Shown here: positions 1 to 10,661 of the stretch, piece after piece
How the letters are laid out: each line of letters begins with the position of its first letter
How positions within the stretch are numbered: the first letter of the stretch is position 1
NCBI RefSeq assembly: GCF_900460245.1
Contig: NZ_UHIP01000002.1
Location: 558,001-622,000 of the forward strand
DNA from: Vibrio fluvialis
Lineage (GTDB): Bacteria; Pseudomonadota; Gammaproteobacteria; Enterobacterales; Vibrionaceae
DNA: 64,000 nucleotides
Reading direction: 5' to 3'
Translations under genes and position numbers: made by a program
Notes under the pieces: generated by a model
Database searches by the model: none
The model's input: only the letters and a program-made list of their open reading frames with translations
What the model was told of the DNA's origin: nothing

Positions 1-477
1 AGCTGGTGGCGTAATGATCAGCGTCATTTCATACGGCGCTTTGCGGCGTTTGCGGGTGATGTGCAGCGTATGGTAGCCCCATGCCAGATCACTTGGCAGG
101 GCAAACACTAGAGGGCCACCCTCGGCACGCTCGTCTCGAACGATTTGAGACTGAAGATAGCCTTCAAGTACCTCTCCTTGCTCGGTTTCAAGACGCCAGT
201 TAAATTCGCTTTCACGGGCACTCACGCCCAGATAGAGCGGAACTTCCACCGCTTCACCTTCGCGGATCACCAGAACCGGATCCAACACATCTTTCTTGTG
301 TTTTTTCTCTGCCGACTTCAATAAGGTTTCGTCATTGGTGGTGTCGTAGCCCAAAGACGCCAAAAGACGACGGATAGTGTCGTCTTCAACACGCGCTTCG
401 TCGCCCCATGCGCTCACATAGTGATCGACAATTTTTGCCATCTCTGCGACTTGTTTTAATGCGTTTTGTTCTTTCAT
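1..477 (-). CDS. malQ: 4-alpha-glucanotransferase (amylomaltase), N-terminal part, cut by window edge
   Basis: Only the first 159 codons are present; the gene runs off the left edge. The protein starts MKEQNALKQVAEMAK and continues through the N-terminal beta-rich region of Vibrio/enteric MalQ, before the GH77 catalytic barrel, so no catalytic residue is visible. MalQ transfers glucan segments between maltodextrins in the cytoplasm and produces chains long enough for MalP. The start has a GGAGAGAGCG ribosome-binding region directly upstream. It lies 104 nt downstream of malP on the same strand, the usual malPQ order, with a perfect hairpin in the gap. The identity rests on the N-terminal sequence plus malP/malT context; confidence is good but not absolute because the catalytic part is missing. 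Confidence 0.85.
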   Translation of the reverse strand, partial: MKEQNALKQVAEMAKIVDHYVSAWGDEARVEDDTIRRLLASLGYDTTNDETLLKSAEKKHKKDVLDPVLVIREGEAVEVPLYLGVSARESEFNWRLETEQGEVLEGYLQSQIVRDERAEGGPLVFALPSDLAWGYHTLHITRKRRKAPYEMTLIITPPA

Positions 478-547
478 CGCTCTCTCCGAAGGGACTGCTT
501 TCCCCTTCAAAACGTGTAGGGTGTGTTGTAATAAATATGGTTGTGAC

Positions 548-573
548 ACAGCCAAGGCAGTTGCCTTGGCTGT
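548..573. repeat. Perfect inverted repeat in the malP-malQ gap
   Basis: Arms ACAGCCAAGGCA (548-559) and TGCCTTGGCTGT (562-573) are perfectly complementary with a 2-nt spacer. It begins 9 nt after the malP stop. On the malPQ (minus) strand no run of T follows it, so it is more likely an mRNA-processing or stabilising hairpin, or a partial attenuator, than a full intrinsic terminator. Confidence 0.7.
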
Positions 574-581
574 TATTTGGT

Positions 582-3035
582 TTAGCGTTTGACCGCTTCC
601 AGTTTCCAGATGTTGTTGACGTAATCCCGAATACTGCGGTCTGAGCTGAATTTGCCCACCAGCGCAGTATTGAGAATGGCTTTCTTCGCCCACCCCGCCT
701 GGTCGCGGTATTGCTGATCGATGGCTTCGTGCGCCGCCACATAAGAGGCGAAATCTGCCAGCACCAGATACGGGTCGCCGCCATCGAGCAAGCTGTCGTA
801 CGTTGCACGCAGTTTGCCCGGCGCGCCCGGCGTGAACTCGTCGCCCACCAGCAGATCCAACGATGCTTTCAGCAGCGGATCCGCGTGGTAGAAGTCGTAC
901 GGGTTATAGCCGTTGGCTTTGAGTGATTCCACGCCATCCACTTCCAGACCGAAGATGTAGATGTTGTCATCGCCCACTTCTTCACGAATTTCTACGTTCG
1001 CGCCATCCATGGTACCGATGGTCAATGCACCGTTCAGCGCCATCTTCATGTTGCCGGTACCCGATGCTTCTTTACCTGCGGTAGAGATTTGCTCAGACAC
1101 ATCCGCTGCCGGAATGATGATTTCAGCCATGCTGACGCGGTAATCCGGCACAAACACAACTTTCAACTTGTTGTTGATGCGCGGATCGTTATTCACTTTC
1201 TCGGCAATCTTGTTGATGGCGTAGATGATCTCTTTCGCCAGGTGGTAACCCGGTGCTGCTTTCGCTGCGAAGAACACTACGCGAGGATGCATGTCAAAGC
1301 TTGGATCGTTCAGCAGACGGTGGTAAAGAGACAGAATGTGCAGCATGTTCAGGTGCTGACGCTTGTACTCGTGCAGACGTTTGATCTGCACGTCAAAGAT
1401 CGCATTGGTATCAAGCTCGATACCCATGTTCTCTTTCACCCAGTGCGCCAGACGCTCTTTATTCTCTTTCTTCACGGCCATGAACTGTTTCTGGAACGCT
1501 TTATCATCAGCAAACTGAGAAATCGCTTCTAGCTGATCCAGATCCGCAGGCCACTGATCACCAATTTTCTCCGTGATCAGCGCAGACAAACCCGGGTTAC
1601 AGAACTTCAGCCAGCGACGTGGCGTAATACCGTTGGTCACGTTTTGCAGACGGCCTGGGTAAAGCTCGTTGAATTCAGGGAACAGGTCGCGCTTCACCAG
1701 TTCAGAGTGCAACGCCGCTACGCCGTTCACCGCGTAAGAGCCGATCACACACAGGTTCGCCATGCGTACCATGCGGTGAAAGCCTTCTTCTATGATCGAC
1801 AGCTTTTGCTGTTTCGCCACATCACCCGGCCATTTCGCGCGCACTTCCTGCAGGAAGCGGTGGTTGATTTCGTAAATGATTTCCATATGACGAGGCAGCA
1901 GGCGCTGGATCAGAGACTCGCTCCAGGTTTCCAATGCTTCTGGCAGCAACGTGTGGTTGGTGTAAGCGAAGGTTTTTGAACAAATCGCCCACGCCGCTTC
2001 CCACGACAGGTCGCGCTCATCAATCAGGATGCGCATCAGCTCAGGGATCGCGATGGTTGGGTGCGTGTCGTTGAGCTGAATGGTTTCTTGTTTTGACAGA
2101 TCAGCCAACGCAAAACCAGCCGCTTCATGGCGACGCAGAATGTCGCGAATCGACGCAGCACTGTGGAAGTACTGCTGCATCAGACGCAGTGTTTTGCCTT
2201 TCTCGTGGTTGTCGTTCGGGTACAGCACCTTAGTGATGTTGCCCGCGTCAATCAGTGAGTGCTGCGCTTCAAAGTAGTTGCCGTTGTTGAAGCTTTCCAG
2301 TGAGAACGGTGCGATCGCGCGGCATTCCCACAAGCGCAACGGGTAGACCGTCTCGCTCTGGTAACCGACAATCGGCAGATCCCACGGCATCGCCTGAACC
2401 AGCATACCCGGTACCCAGCGGCGCTTCTCTTTGCCGTTGTCCTGATACACTTCCACATGACCGTAGAAACCGATTTCCTGTTTCAGTTCAGGGCGTGCCA
2501 CTTCCCAAGGGTAACCTTCAACACCGCACCAGGCATCGGGTGCTTCTTTCTGATGGCCTTGTTCAAAAGATTGTTTAAACAGGCCGTACTCATAGTGCAG
2601 ACCATAACCCACTGTCGGGTATTCCTGCGCAGCACAAGAGTCCATAAAACACGCCGCCAGTCGGCCCAGACCGCCGTTACCCAGTGACGGATCGCGCTCT
2701 TCTTCGAGCAGATCGGTCAGGCTTTGGCCCAGTTCGGTCATCGCTGCTGAAATCTCTTCGTACAGCCCCATGCTGATCAGGTTGTTGCCTGTCAGGCGGC
2801 CGATCAGAAATTCCAGTGACAAGTAGTTCAGGCTTTTCGCGTTAACAATGCGCTCGTCCTGCTCGGTTTGCAGCAGATCAAACGTGGTTAATTCGGCCAG
2901 GGCACGGCCCATCGCCAAATACCAAGAGCGGCTGGATGCGTGCTCAATCGTCGTCGCGTAGGTAGCAGTCAGGTGGCGTTTTACGTTTTCTTGGAACAAA
3001 GCTTTATCAAAACTTTTTTGTTGAGTAGGTTTCAT
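582..3035 (-). CDS. malP: Maltodextrin (glycogen) phosphorylase
   Basis: The 817-residue protein has full GT35 phosphorylase length. Family landmarks include the N-terminal EERDPSLGNGGLGRLAACF segment, the PLP-site region KEASGTGNMKMALNGALTIG near residue 650, and the TMDGANVEI motif. It phosphorolyses maltodextrins to glucose-1-phosphate in the cytoplasm using pyridoxal phosphate. It is the first gene of malPQ and is divergent from malT, whose product would activate it; GGAGGA MalT-type cores lie in the upstream gap. Length and lack of an N-terminal extension fit the bacterial maltodextrin enzyme rather than a eukaryotic allosteric one. The assignment malP rather than glgP rests on the neighbouring malQ and malT. 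Confidence 0.95.
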   Translation of the reverse strand: MKPTQQKSFDKALFQENVKRHLTATYATTIEHASSRSWYLAMGRALAELTTFDLLQTEQDERIVNAKSLNYLSLEFLIGRLTGNNLISMGLYEEISAAMTELGQSLTDLLEEERDPSLGNGGLGRLAACFMDSCAAQEYPTVGYGLHYEYGLFKQSFEQGHQKEAPDAWCGVEGYPWEVARPELKQEIGFYGHVEVYQDNGKEKRRWVPGMLVQAMPWDLPIVGYQSETVYPLRLWECRAIAPFSLESFNNGNYFEAQHSLIDAGNITKVLYPNDNHEKGKTLRLMQQYFHSAASIRDILRRHEAAGFALADLSKQETIQLNDTHPTIAIPELMRILIDERDLSWEAAWAICSKTFAYTNHTLLPEALETWSESLIQRLLPRHMEIIYEINHRFLQEVRAKWPGDVAKQQKLSIIEEGFHRMVRMANLCVIGSYAVNGVAALHSELVKRDLFPEFNELYPGRLQNVTNGITPRRWLKFCNPGLSALITEKIGDQWPADLDQLEAISQFADDKAFQKQFMAVKKENKERLAHWVKENMGIELDTNAIFDVQIKRLHEYKRQHLNMLHILSLYHRLLNDPSFDMHPRVVFFAAKAAPGYHLAKEIIYAINKIAEKVNNDPRINNKLKVVFVPDYRVSMAEIIIPAADVSEQISTAGKEASGTGNMKMALNGALTIGTMDGANVEIREEVGDDNIYIFGLEVDGVESLKANGYNPYDFYHADPLLKASLDLLVGDEFTPGAPGKLRATYDSLLDGGDPYLVLADFASYVAAHEAIDQQYRDQAGWAKKAILNTALVGKFSSDRSIRDYVNNIWKLEAVKR

Positions 3036-3100
3036 TGAGAAATCTCACTTTTCGGTTCTAATCCATCTGAGACATATCGTGCATCTGCTACGCAATCAAA

Positions 3101-3137
3101 ACATCCTCCTGTTTCCGGCGGAATTTAGGAGGAGGAG
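3101..3137 (-). promoter_or_regulatory. Candidate MalT boxes upstream of malP
   Basis: MalT recognises asymmetric GGAKGA cores. The minus strand carries AGGAGGATG at 3103-3111, and the plus strand carries two overlapping GGAGGA cores at 3128-3136. They lie 65-100 nt upstream of malP, where a MalT-dependent promoter would be expected. Match to the core is direct; occupancy is inferred. Confidence 0.45.
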
Positions 3138-3211
3138 TCAGGGCGTAGAAGGGGTAGCACCTGAGTTGGAGTGATCTATCTCCCATTGATTGGGCAAGTC
3201 GCGAAATTATG

Positions 3212-3227
3212 AGTGACAGGGATCACG
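3212..3227. promoter_or_regulatory. CRP-type site, malP-malT divergent region
   Basis: AGTGA-CAGGGA-TCACG fits the CRP pattern TGTGA-N6-TCACA with the core GTGA/TCAC intact on both sides. It lies in the 532-nt divergent gap, where cAMP-CRP control of both malPQ and malT is expected from the enteric mal regulon. Confidence 0.55.
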
Positions 3228-3395
3228 GCAACCATCTCCATAACCCTAGTGGAGATTTATTAAACGCAGGTTTCTCCGCCTGAAATCATTTGCTCAATGT
3301 GCAGCCGCGATCACAAACTATTCGTTCTCGTTACGCAGATTTCACTAATTTTCGTAGAGGGTGATAGTCATACACCGCTAGCTACGCACCATTTT

Positions 3396-3411
3396 AGTGA
3401 TTAACTTCACA
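3396..3411. promoter_or_regulatory. CRP-type site upstream of malT
   Basis: AGTGA-TTAACT-TCACA is nearly consensus for CRP (one half-site perfect, the other with a single change). It sits 157 nt before the chosen malT ATG. CRP activation of malT is established in enterics; here it is inferred from the site. Confidence 0.65.
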
Positions 3412-3567
3412 ATAATGGGGCGTAGTTGAGTGAGAAGTGTGAAACCTGCAAAAATCTCGTGGGCGATCAATAAACGTAGGGAAAGACATCAAGTAACATC
3501 TTCATCATTAAACCGTGAGCTAGCCCTCACTACTTATTACAAAGAGACAGAAACGGGAAGTACGACG

Positions 3568-6276
3568 ATGTGGATACCCTCTAAATTAACTCGCCCCGGA
3601 CGGCTGCATAACGCCATCGTCAGGCCGCGGGTATTAGAACTGTTGCAGCAGGCTCCCTGCTATAAACTCGTTCTGTTCCGCTCGCCCGCTGGCTATGGCA
3701 AAACCACCATGGCGGCGCAGTGGCTGGCGGACAAACCGAATGTCGGTTGGTACAGCATCGATGAAAGCGACAACGACACGTTCCGCTTCATGAACTACCT
3801 GCTGCAAGCGATCAACAAAGCCACATCGCAAAGCTGCCCGAACGCGCAAAAGCTGGCGGAGCGTCGCCAGTTCTCTTCTCTACATTCTCTCTTTAGTGAA
3901 GTGTTTGCCGAAATGTCGGATTTTCATCAGGAATGCTTTGTCGTGCTGGATGACTACCATCTGATTTCGGATGAAGAGATCCACGAAGCTATGCGCTTTT
4001 TCCTCAAGCACATGCCCGACAACCTGACACTGGTCGTGACCAGCCGCATGACGCCGCCGCTGGGTACCGCCAACCTGCGCGTGCGCGATCTGATGATCGA
4101 AATTGGCAACGAGCTGCTGGCCTTTGATACCGAAGAAACCACCCGCTTCTTTAACCAGCGCGTCGCCGATGGCATTGATGACATCACAGCCGTCAGCCTG
4201 CGTAATTATGTTGAAGGCTGGCCGTCAGCCCTGCAATTGATCGCTTTGCAGGCGCAGCATCAGAAACGCACTCTGGCGCAAACGGCAGAATCGGTATCGC
4301 ACTTTAACCACGCGCATTTGTGGGACTATCTGGTGGAAGAGGTATTTGACCTGCTCGATCAGGAAACACGCTACTTCCTGATGCAGTGCTCCGTGCTGGA
4401 TCATTTCAATGACGCCTTGGTATCTGCGCTCACCAAGCGCGATGACGCGCTGAGCATGATTGAATCGCTCAACCGCTATGGCCTGTTTATCTACCCGCTG
4501 GAAGGCGAGCAGAACTGGTATCGCTTCCACAACCTGTTTGCAGAGTTTCTTGCCCACCAGCGTATGGCGCGCATTCCGCAGCAAGAACAAGAGCTTCACC
4601 GCGCTGCAGCCCGCGCGTGGCTGGAAGCCAATACGCCGCATCAGGCACTGCGTCATGCACACCTCGCTCAGGACACAGACTTACTGGCCAGTATTCTGAC
4701 TCAGCACGGCTGGAAGATGTTCAACCAGGGCGAATTGGAAGTGCTCGAAGCGGCAATCAACCTGCTCACGCCAACGCAGCTCTACAGCGAGCCGAAACTT
4801 TGCCTGCTGCAAGCCTGGCTGGCGCAGAGTCAGCACCGTTACGATGATGTCGGCGATATGCTGATCCGCGCCGACAAAGAGATGAAAGCGCTCAACGTTG
4901 AGCCAAGCAGCAAAGAACAGGGCGAATTCAACGCGCTACGTGCGCAGGTTGCCATCAACCAGAACGCACCGGAAAAAGCGCTGGAGCTGGCCGAACTGGC
5001 CCTGAGTCAGCTTGATAACACCATTTACCGTAGCCGCATCGTAGCAACCTCGGTGGTGGGCGAAGTCAATCATGTGCTGGGGCAACTGAGCCGCGCGCTG
5101 TCGATGATGCAGCAGACCGAAAAACTGGCGCGCCAGTATCAGGTTTACCATCAGGCACTGTGGGCGCTGCTACAACAAAGCGAAATTCTGATCGCACAAG
5201 GTTACGTGCAGGCCGCATTTGAGGTGCAGGACAATGCATTCAAGCTGGTCGAAGAGCAGCATCTGCACCAAGTGCCGCTGCACGAATTCCTGCTGCGTAT
5301 CCGCGCGCAAATTCTGTGGTGCTGGAATCGTCTGGATGAAGCCGAAGAGTGTGCCTATAAAGGGCTGGATGTGCTCGGCAATCACTCACCAAGTCAGCAC
5401 CTGCACAGTTACTCGATGCTGGCACGCATTGCGATTGGTCGTGGCGAGCTGGATAAAGCCGGCCGCTTTATCGAACAGATTCAGCATCTGATGAAACAAT
5501 CCAACTACCACGTCGACTGGACCGCGAACGCCTCACTGTCGCTGATCCTCTACTGGCAGGCACGTGGCGATCTGGATGCAATGCAAACCTGGCTGGAGAC
5601 CGCTTCCAGACCGGAGCGCGCCTGCAACCACTTCTCGCAATTGCAGTGGCGCAACATCGCTCGCGTGCAGATCAATCTGGAACGCTACGAAGATGCGGAG
5701 CAAACGCTCACTTTCATGCAAGAACAGGCGCAGCAGTATCAGCTCATCACCGATATGAACCGCAACCTGATTGTAGAAGCGAACCTCGCGACTTCTGGCG
5801 GTCAGGAGGAACTGGCACGCGAGAAAATCAAAGAAGCGCTGCGTCTGACCAACCAGACCGGCATGATTGGCAACTTCCTGATTGATGGCTACAAGATTGG
5901 CCACTTGCTGGAAAAACTGGTACATCGGGTTGAACTCGGCGATTTAGAACGTCATCGCGCGCAGCAACTGATGAAAGAGATTTCGACCACCCAGCGCAGC
6001 CGCTCAGTGCATTTCGACGAAGAGTTTGTCGAGAAGCTCATCAACCACCCGAATATTCCGGAGTTAGTGCGCACCAGCCCGCTGACGCAGCGCGAATGGC
6101 AGGTGCTGGGGCTGATTTACTCCGGCTTTAGTAATGAGCAGATTGCGCAGGAGCTGGATGTGGCAGGAACCACCATCAAAACCCACATTCGTAACCTGTA
6201 TCAGAAGCTCAACATCGCCAACCGTAAAGAGGCGATTCGCACCGCAGAGAATCTGCTGCAATTGATGGGTTACTAA
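3568..6276 (+). CDS. malT: Transcriptional activator of maltose genes MalT
   Basis: The protein is 902 residues, close to the enteric MalT length of 901. The N terminus has the MalT-type STAND NTPase with Walker A PAGYGKTT at residues 40-47. A central helical TPR-like sensor region and a C-terminal LuxR-type helix-turn-helix ([11 protein letters not shown]... [16 protein letters not shown]) follow. It binds maltotriose and ATP and activates mal promoters. I chose the ATG giving [15 protein letters not shown] because it matches the family N terminus and is preceded by GGAAG at good spacing. The open frame extends to a GTG at 3430, but that extension looks non-coding and contains part of the promoter region. 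Confidence 0.96.
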   Translation: MWIPSKLTRPGRLHNAIVRPRVLELLQQAPCYKLVLFRSPAGYGKTTMAAQWLADKPNVGWYSIDESDNDTFRFMNYLLQAINKATSQSCPNAQKLAERRQFSSLHSLFSEVFAEMSDFHQECFVVLDDYHLISDEEIHEAMRFFLKHMPDNLTLVVTSRMTPPLGTANLRVRDLMIEIGNELLAFDTEETTRFFNQRVADGIDDITAVSLRNYVEGWPSALQLIALQAQHQKRTLAQTAESVSHFNHAHLWDYLVEEVFDLLDQETRYFLMQCSVLDHFNDALVSALTKRDDALSMIESLNRYGLFIYPLEGEQNWYRFHNLFAEFLAHQRMARIPQQEQELHRAAARAWLEANTPHQALRHAHLAQDTDLLASILTQHGWKMFNQGELEVLEAAINLLTPTQLYSEPKLCLLQAWLAQSQHRYDDVGDMLIRADKEMKALNVEPSSKEQGEFNALRAQVAINQNAPEKALELAELALSQLDNTIYRSRIVATSVVGEVNHVLGQLSRALSMMQQTEKLARQYQVYHQALWALLQQSEILIAQGYVQAAFEVQDNAFKLVEEQHLHQVPLHEFLLRIRAQILWCWNRLDEAEECAYKGLDVLGNHSPSQHLHSYSMLARIAIGRGELDKAGRFIEQIQHLMKQSNYHVDWTANASLSLILYWQARGDLDAMQTWLETASRPERACNHFSQLQWRNIARVQINLERYEDAEQTLTFMQEQAQQYQLITDMNRNLIVEANLATSGGQEELAREKIKEALRLTNQTGMIGNFLIDGYKIGHLLEKLVHRVELGDLERHRAQQLMKEISTTQRSRSVHFDEEFVEKLINHPNIPELVRTSPLTQREWQVLGLIYSGFSNEQIAQELDVAGTTIKTHIRNLYQKLNIANRKEAIRTAENLLQLMGY

Positions 6277-6293
6277 TCGAAAGCCAGAAACGC

Positions 6294-6324
6294 AAAGAGC
6301 CAGCTATCGCTGGCTCTTTTTATT
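6294..6324 (+). terminator. Intrinsic terminator after malT
   Basis: The stem AAAGAGCCAGC / GCTGGCTCTTT with a short loop is followed by TTTTTATT, 18 nt after the malT stop. The A-rich 5' side allows it to work also for the convergent gene at 6339. Confidence 0.85.
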
Positions 6325-6338
6325 CTTGCGGTGTCGCC

Positions 6339-6695
6339 TTAGAACGGCTTTGGCGCAAACCCGGTCATCACTTCCAAACGCAGCGCTTTACCGACTTTGG
6401 TCATCGGGTGCACCACAACCAGACCTTTGACTGATTTCTTCAGCTTACCCAGATCCGCCTGCTCGGCTTTGGTGATTTCGCGCGAGAAAGGCATATCCGC
6501 CAGCTTCTTACGCTCTTTATTCGTCTCGTAATCGTTTTTGCCTTTTAGGCCGTTCAGCTTCTTCGACAGCTCTTCCACCTCATCGGTGAACTTGCTGATC
6601 ATCGCGTCATCGCCGCGAGTCTTAGCAGCATCCAACTTGTGACGGCAGGTATCGAGACGGTTATGCATTTGTTGAATGTCGTTTTTTAGACTCAT
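6339..6695 (-). CDS. yibL: YibL-family ribosome-associated protein
   Basis: The 118-residue, basic and helical protein starts MSLKNDIQQMHNRLDTCRHKLDAAKTRGD and ends GFAPKPF, the pattern of the gammaproteobacterial YibL family, described as ribosome-associated with no defined activity. I used the ATG at 6695, preceded by AGAGGG at good spacing. The open frame continues upstream to 6770, but that extension reads through a likely promoter. It is a single gene between two terminators, convergent with malT. Confidence 0.8.
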   Translation of the reverse strand: MSLKNDIQQMHNRLDTCRHKLDAAKTRGDDAMISKFTDEVEELSKKLNGLKGKNDYETNKERKKLADMPFSREITKAEQADLGKLKKSVKGLVVVHPMTKVGKALRLEVMTGFAPKPF

Positions 6696-6787
6696 GGAAA
6701 AACCCTCTTTGTAGATCGGGCACGGAGTATAGCACAATGCGTCAACGCGTAACGGTTTTCTCACCAACAAAATATCCGCTATGGCGG

Positions 6788-6818
6788 AAAAGAAAAGGCG
6801 CCCATAAAGGGCGCCTTT
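6788..6818 (-). terminator. Terminator of the cyo operon
   Basis: AAAGGCGCCC / GGGCGCCTTT with a five-base loop; on the minus strand the stem is followed by TCTTTTCC. It lies 22 nt beyond the cyoE stop. Confidence 0.8.
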
Positions 6819-6839
6819 GAGCTTGTGACGGGTTGGAAG

Positions 6840-7706
6840 CTAGATAGTCAGAGGAATCAGTTCCAAGCCAAGAACAGAACTGATGCCCATCACTACCAGC
6901 AGTGACACTTTAAACACCGTTTTTGACCATTCAACATAGTTGTCTTCGGTCACCGGTTTGAAAGTCACTTTGGTCCACATGAAGCACACGGCAGAAGCAA
7001 TCACCAGATACTCGTAGCCACACTCCCCGAGAAGGAACAAAGCCAAAGCCACCAGGTTGAATGCCACCACATACGCCATCATGTGTTTGCGTGCTTTTTC
7101 AATGCCAGATACAACCGGCAATACAGGAATGCCGGCGGTCTTGTAATCTTGCATACGGAACATCGCAATCGCGTAGGAATGCGGCATCTGCCACAGGCAG
7201 AACAGTGCAAACAGCAGTACCGCTTCCAGGCTGATGTAATTGGTTACGGCAAGGTAACCCACCAGCGGTGGTACGGCGCCAGAGACGCTACCGACTAAAG
7301 TGCCGTACACAGAGGTGCGTTTGTACCACATGGTGTAGAAGAACACGTAAAACACGTATCCCAACAACACCACCACTGTCGAGAGCGGGTTGGCCATGCG
7401 ATAAAGCAGAGCCGTGCCGCCCAGCAGCAGAGCGATAGCGTAGACAAACGCGTGGTCAACATTGATTTCCCCTTGCGCCAGTAAACGGCCACGAGTGCGA
7501 TCCATTCGCAAATCGATATCACGATCGAAAATGTTGTTCACCACACAGCCTGACGCAATCACCATTGCCACACCCGCCAAGGTGTATGCCAGCAAAGCCA
7601 CATCAGCCGCCTCAGATTTCGCTGCGAGGAAGTACCCCGCAGCGACTGAGATCAGGTTACCGATGATGATGCCCGGCTTGGTGATAGAGATGTAACCTTT
7701 AATCAT
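6840..7706 (-). CDS. cyoE: Protoheme IX farnesyltransferase (heme O synthase)
   Basis: The 288-residue polytopic UbiA-family prenyltransferase has the Asp-rich motif NNIFDRDIDLRMDRTRGR near residues 58-75 that binds the farnesyl diphosphate Mg2+, and about seven to nine hydrophobic segments. It converts heme B to heme O in the inner membrane, the high-spin heme of the oxidase encoded just upstream. It is the last gene of cyoABCDE, 6 nt after cyoD. Operon position makes cyoE a better name than ctaB. Confidence 0.95.
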   Translation of the reverse strand: MIKGYISITKPGIIIGNLISVAAGYFLAAKSEAADVALLAYTLAGVAMVIASGCVVNNIFDRDIDLRMDRTRGRLLAQGEINVDHAFVYAIALLLGGTALLYRMANPLSTVVVLLGYVFYVFFYTMWYKRTSVYGTLVGSVSGAVPPLVGYLAVTNYISLEAVLLFALFCLWQMPHSYAIAMFRMQDYKTAGIPVLPVVSGIEKARKHMMAYVVAFNLVALALFLLGECGYEYLVIASAVCFMWTKVTFKPVTEDNYVEWSKTVFKVSLLVVMGISSVLGLELIPLTI

Positions 7707-7712
7707 GGATGC

Positions 7713-8027
7713 CTACATCGCCATGTTGATGTTGAGGTTCCACATGATCCAGATTGAACCACCAATCAGAATCAGTACCACCATGGCGGTAAACATCAGA
7801 GACACAAAGTTCCAACGGCCATCTTCGGTACGGGTTTCCATGTGCAGGAAGTACACAAAGTGCACAAACACCTGCACGATCGCGCAGCCAAACATCAGAG
7901 CGTAAGTAACCGTCTCTGGCAGGCTTTGAGTCGCGACAAAGTAGAACGGGATAATGGTCAGGATCAGTGACGCAATAAAGCCCTTGATGTAATCGTTTTT
8001 ACCAGAATCTACGTGTTGGTTGCTCAT
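7713..8027 (-). CDS. cyoD: Cytochrome bo3 ubiquinol oxidase subunit IV
   Basis: The 104-residue protein has three hydrophobic helices and the COX4_pro-type core (IKGFIASLILTIIPF ... CAIVQVFVHFVYFLH). It is a small structural subunit of the bo3 oxidase. The ATG at 8027 (MSNQHVDSG) overlaps the cyoC stop by one base (TAATG), indicating translational coupling, and is preferred over the in-frame start 15 codons upstream. Confidence 0.93.
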   Translation of the reverse strand: MSNQHVDSGKNDYIKGFIASLILTIIPFYFVATQSLPETVTYALMFGCAIVQVFVHFVYFLHMETRTEDGRWNFVSLMFTAMVVLILIGGSIWIMWNLNINMAM

Positions 8028-8626
8028 TACATTACTCCCAGTAGGTAGACGATGGTGAATACACAGATCCAAACGATATCCAGGAAGTGCCAGAACAAGC
8101 TTAAGCAGTTAAAGCGGGTTTCCATCATTTCGTTCAGGCCTTTGCTGTTGAGTTGCCAGTAGCACACTGCCAGCCAAATCAGACCAAAGCTTACGTGCAG
8201 ACCGTGCGTGCCCACCAGCGTAAAGAACGCCGACAGGAATGCACTGCGCTGCGGACCTGCGCCTTCTGCAATCAGGTGATGGAACTCGTACAGTTCCATG
8301 CCGATAAAGCCAGCACCCAACAGGAAGGTCACCGCCAGCCAACGTTTCAGGCCAGCGATGTCTTTGCGTTTCATCGCAATCATACCGAAACCAAACGTGA
8401 TACTACTGAACAGCAGCAGCATGGTTTCAGCGAAAACGAATGGCAGTTCAAACAGCTCTTTGCCGGTTGGACCGCCAGCGGTCGCGTTAGACAGGACGGC
8501 GAACGTTGCAAACAAGCTTGCAAACAGAACGCAGTCGCTCATCAGGTAGATCCAGAAACCGAACAGCTTGTTGCCACCGGTGTCGTGATGATCGTGATCA
8601 TGTGCGCCATGAACATTAGCGTGCAT
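8027..8626 (-). CDS. cyoC: Cytochrome bo3 ubiquinol oxidase subunit III
   Basis: The 199-residue, five-helix COX3-family protein has a His-rich N terminus ([10 protein letters not shown]) and ends in the typical [19 protein letters not shown] segment. It supports subunit I of the quinol oxidase in the inner membrane. Its start overlaps the 3' end of cyoB by 11 nt and its stop overlaps the cyoD start. Confidence 0.95.
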   Translation of the reverse strand: MHANVHGAHDHDHHDTGGNKLFGFWIYLMSDCVLFASLFATFAVLSNATAGGPTGKELFELPFVFAETMLLLFSSITFGFGMIAMKRKDIAGLKRWLAVTFLLGAGFIGMELYEFHHLIAEGAGPQRSAFLSAFFTLVGTHGLHVSFGLIWLAVCYWQLNSKGLNEMMETRFNCLSLFWHFLDIVWICVFTIVYLLGVM

Positions 8627-10655
8627 AGGTCACCTCCATATCTTCATCGTCACCCTGGTCGCCAGACACTGGGTTAGCGGTCGCTTGCGCAGCACGTTTA
8701 CGGTGCGCTTCTTCAATCGCTTTGATTTCATCAACCTGAACGTAGTAGTCGAGGTCTTCGTTGAAGCTGTGTTTGATACTGGTTACGACGATACCGATAA
8801 AACCGATAGCCGCCAGCCACCAGATGTACCAAATCATCGCGAAGCCGAAGATCAGTGCCCAAGCCGATACGTAGATACCCGTTGGTGTGTTCTTAGGCAT
8901 ATGAATTGGCTGGTATTCCACTTCTTTGTTCAGATCGTGTTCACCGCGCTCTTTCTGGTACCAGAAGGCATCCAGTTCGTCGCCTTTCGGCAGCACTGCG
9001 AAGTTGTAGAACGGAGGAGGAGATGACGTTGCCCATTCCAGAGTACGGCCACCCCATGGGTCGCCAGTCAGATCCAGGTTCTGTTTACGGTCACGCACAC
9101 TCACGTAGATCTGAATGAACTGACACAGGACGCCCAGCGCAACAATTGCCGTACCAAAGGCAGCAACCGCCAACAGAGGGAAGAACTCATGGTCGATGTT
9201 CTGGCTGATACGACGAGTCATACCCATAAAGCCCAGCGCGTAAAGCGGCAGGAATGCCAGAATGAAACCGGTCAACCAGCACCAGAACGCACGTTTACCC
9301 CAAGTTTCATTCAGAGTGAAACCGGTCGCTTTCGGGAACCAGTAAGTGATCGCTGCGAAACAGCCGAACACTACACCACCGATAATAACGTTGTGGAAGT
9401 GCGCGATCAGGAATACCGAGTTGTGCAGTACGAAGTCCGCACCCGGTACGGCCATCAGAACGCCAGTCATACCACCGATAGAGAACGAAATCAGGAAGCC
9501 GACCGTCCACATCATTGGTGTTGTGAACTGAATGCGACCACGGTACATGGTGAACAACCAGTTGAAAATCTTAACCCCGGTCGGGATAGAGATGATCATG
9601 GTCGCGATACCGAAGAACGCGTTCACGTTCGCGCCGCCACCCATGGTGAAGAAGTGGTGCAGCCAAACAACAAACGCCAGAATGGTGATAACAATCGTTG
9701 CCCAAACCAGAGAGGTGTAACCGAACAGTTTCTTACGCGAGAACGTCGCAGTGACTTCTGAGAACACACCGAACACTGGCAGAACCAGGATGTACACTTC
9801 TGGGTGACCCCAAGCCCAAATCAGGTTGACATACATCATCATGTTGCCACCCATATCATTGGTGAAGAAGTGCATGCCTAGGTAACGGTCAAGCGTCAGC
9901 AGAGCAATGGTTACGGTCAGAATCGGGAACGAGATAATGATCAGGATGTTGGCGCAGAACGATGCCCAAGTGAATACTGGCATTTTCATCAGCGGCATAG
10001 ACGGCGTACGCATACGCAGAATCGTCGCGAAGAAGTTCACACCCGTCAGCGTGGTACCGACACCGGATATCTGCAGTGCCCATATCCAGTAGTCGACCCC
10101 GACACCCGGACTCGCATCAATGCCAGACAATGGCGGGTATGCAAGCCAACCGGTACGGCCGAACTCACCCACAGCCAGAGACATGTTGGTCAGGATGACA
10201 CCGACAACAAACAGCCAGAAGCTCAGGTTGTTCAGGTATGGGAACGCCACGTCACGAGCACCGATTTGCAGCGGCACCACGATGTTCATCAAACCGATGA
10301 CCAGCGGCATTGCCACGAAGAAAATCATGATCACGCCGTGCGCGGTAAAGATTTGGTCGTAGTGGTGCTGAGGCAGGTAACCTGCTTCACCCGCTGACGA
10401 CAGCAATTGTTGGCTACGCATCATCACTGCATCGGCAAAACCACGAATTAACATGATCATCGCGACAGCAATGTACATAAAGCCCAGTTTTTTGTGGTCT
10501 ACCGAAGTAAACCATTCATTCCACAGGTACTGCCATTTACCCATACGAGTAATGGTCACTACCACAGCAAGGCCAACAAGCGCGATCACTGCCATAGTGA
10601 TCATGATGATAGGCTCATGATATGGAATGGAATCTAGTGTTAGTCTTCCAAACAT
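8616..10655 (-). CDS. cyoB: Cytochrome bo3 ubiquinol oxidase subunit I
   Basis: The 679-residue heme-copper oxidase subunit I has the expected length for CyoB. Visible landmarks are the WGHPEVYI motif (CuB-ligand His and cross-linked Tyr), [10 protein letters not shown] (two further CuB His) and HFHNVIIGG (heme ligands). It reduces O2 to water at the heme o3-CuB centre and pumps protons. It begins 6 nt after cyoA. The conserved subunit I proton-channel region is present in the N-terminal third. Confidence 0.97.
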   Translation of the reverse strand: MFGRLTLDSIPYHEPIIMITMAVIALVGLAVVVTITRMGKWQYLWNEWFTSVDHKKLGFMYIAVAMIMLIRGFADAVMMRSQQLLSSAGEAGYLPQHHYDQIFTAHGVIMIFFVAMPLVIGLMNIVVPLQIGARDVAFPYLNNLSFWLFVVGVILTNMSLAVGEFGRTGWLAYPPLSGIDASPGVGVDYWIWALQISGVGTTLTGVNFFATILRMRTPSMPLMKMPVFTWASFCANILIIISFPILTVTIALLTLDRYLGMHFFTNDMGGNMMMYVNLIWAWGHPEVYILVLPVFGVFSEVTATFSRKKLFGYTSLVWATIVITILAFVVWLHHFFTMGGGANVNAFFGIATMIISIPTGVKIFNWLFTMYRGRIQFTTPMMWTVGFLISFSIGGMTGVLMAVPGADFVLHNSVFLIAHFHNVIIGGVVFGCFAAITYWFPKATGFTLNETWGKRAFWCWLTGFILAFLPLYALGFMGMTRRISQNIDHEFFPLLAVAAFGTAIVALGVLCQFIQIYVSVRDRKQNLDLTGDPWGGRTLEWATSSPPPFYNFAVLPKGDELDAFWYQKERGEHDLNKEVEYQPIHMPKNTPTGIYVSAWALIFGFAMIWYIWWLAAIGFIGIVVTSIKHSFNEDLDYYVQVDEIKAIEEAHRKRAAQATANPVSGDQGDDEDMEVTYAR

Positions 10656-10661
10656 CGTTTG

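Noticed and set aside
3430..3567. GTG-initiated N-terminal extension of malT
   Set aside because: No ribosome-binding site and no match to the MalT N terminus, which begins at the ATG at 3568.
9588..9600. ATGATCATGG and similar GATC palindromes in cyoB and other genes
   Set aside because: They share only the palindromic core with RctB sites, lack the flank, and lie in strongly conserved coding segments.
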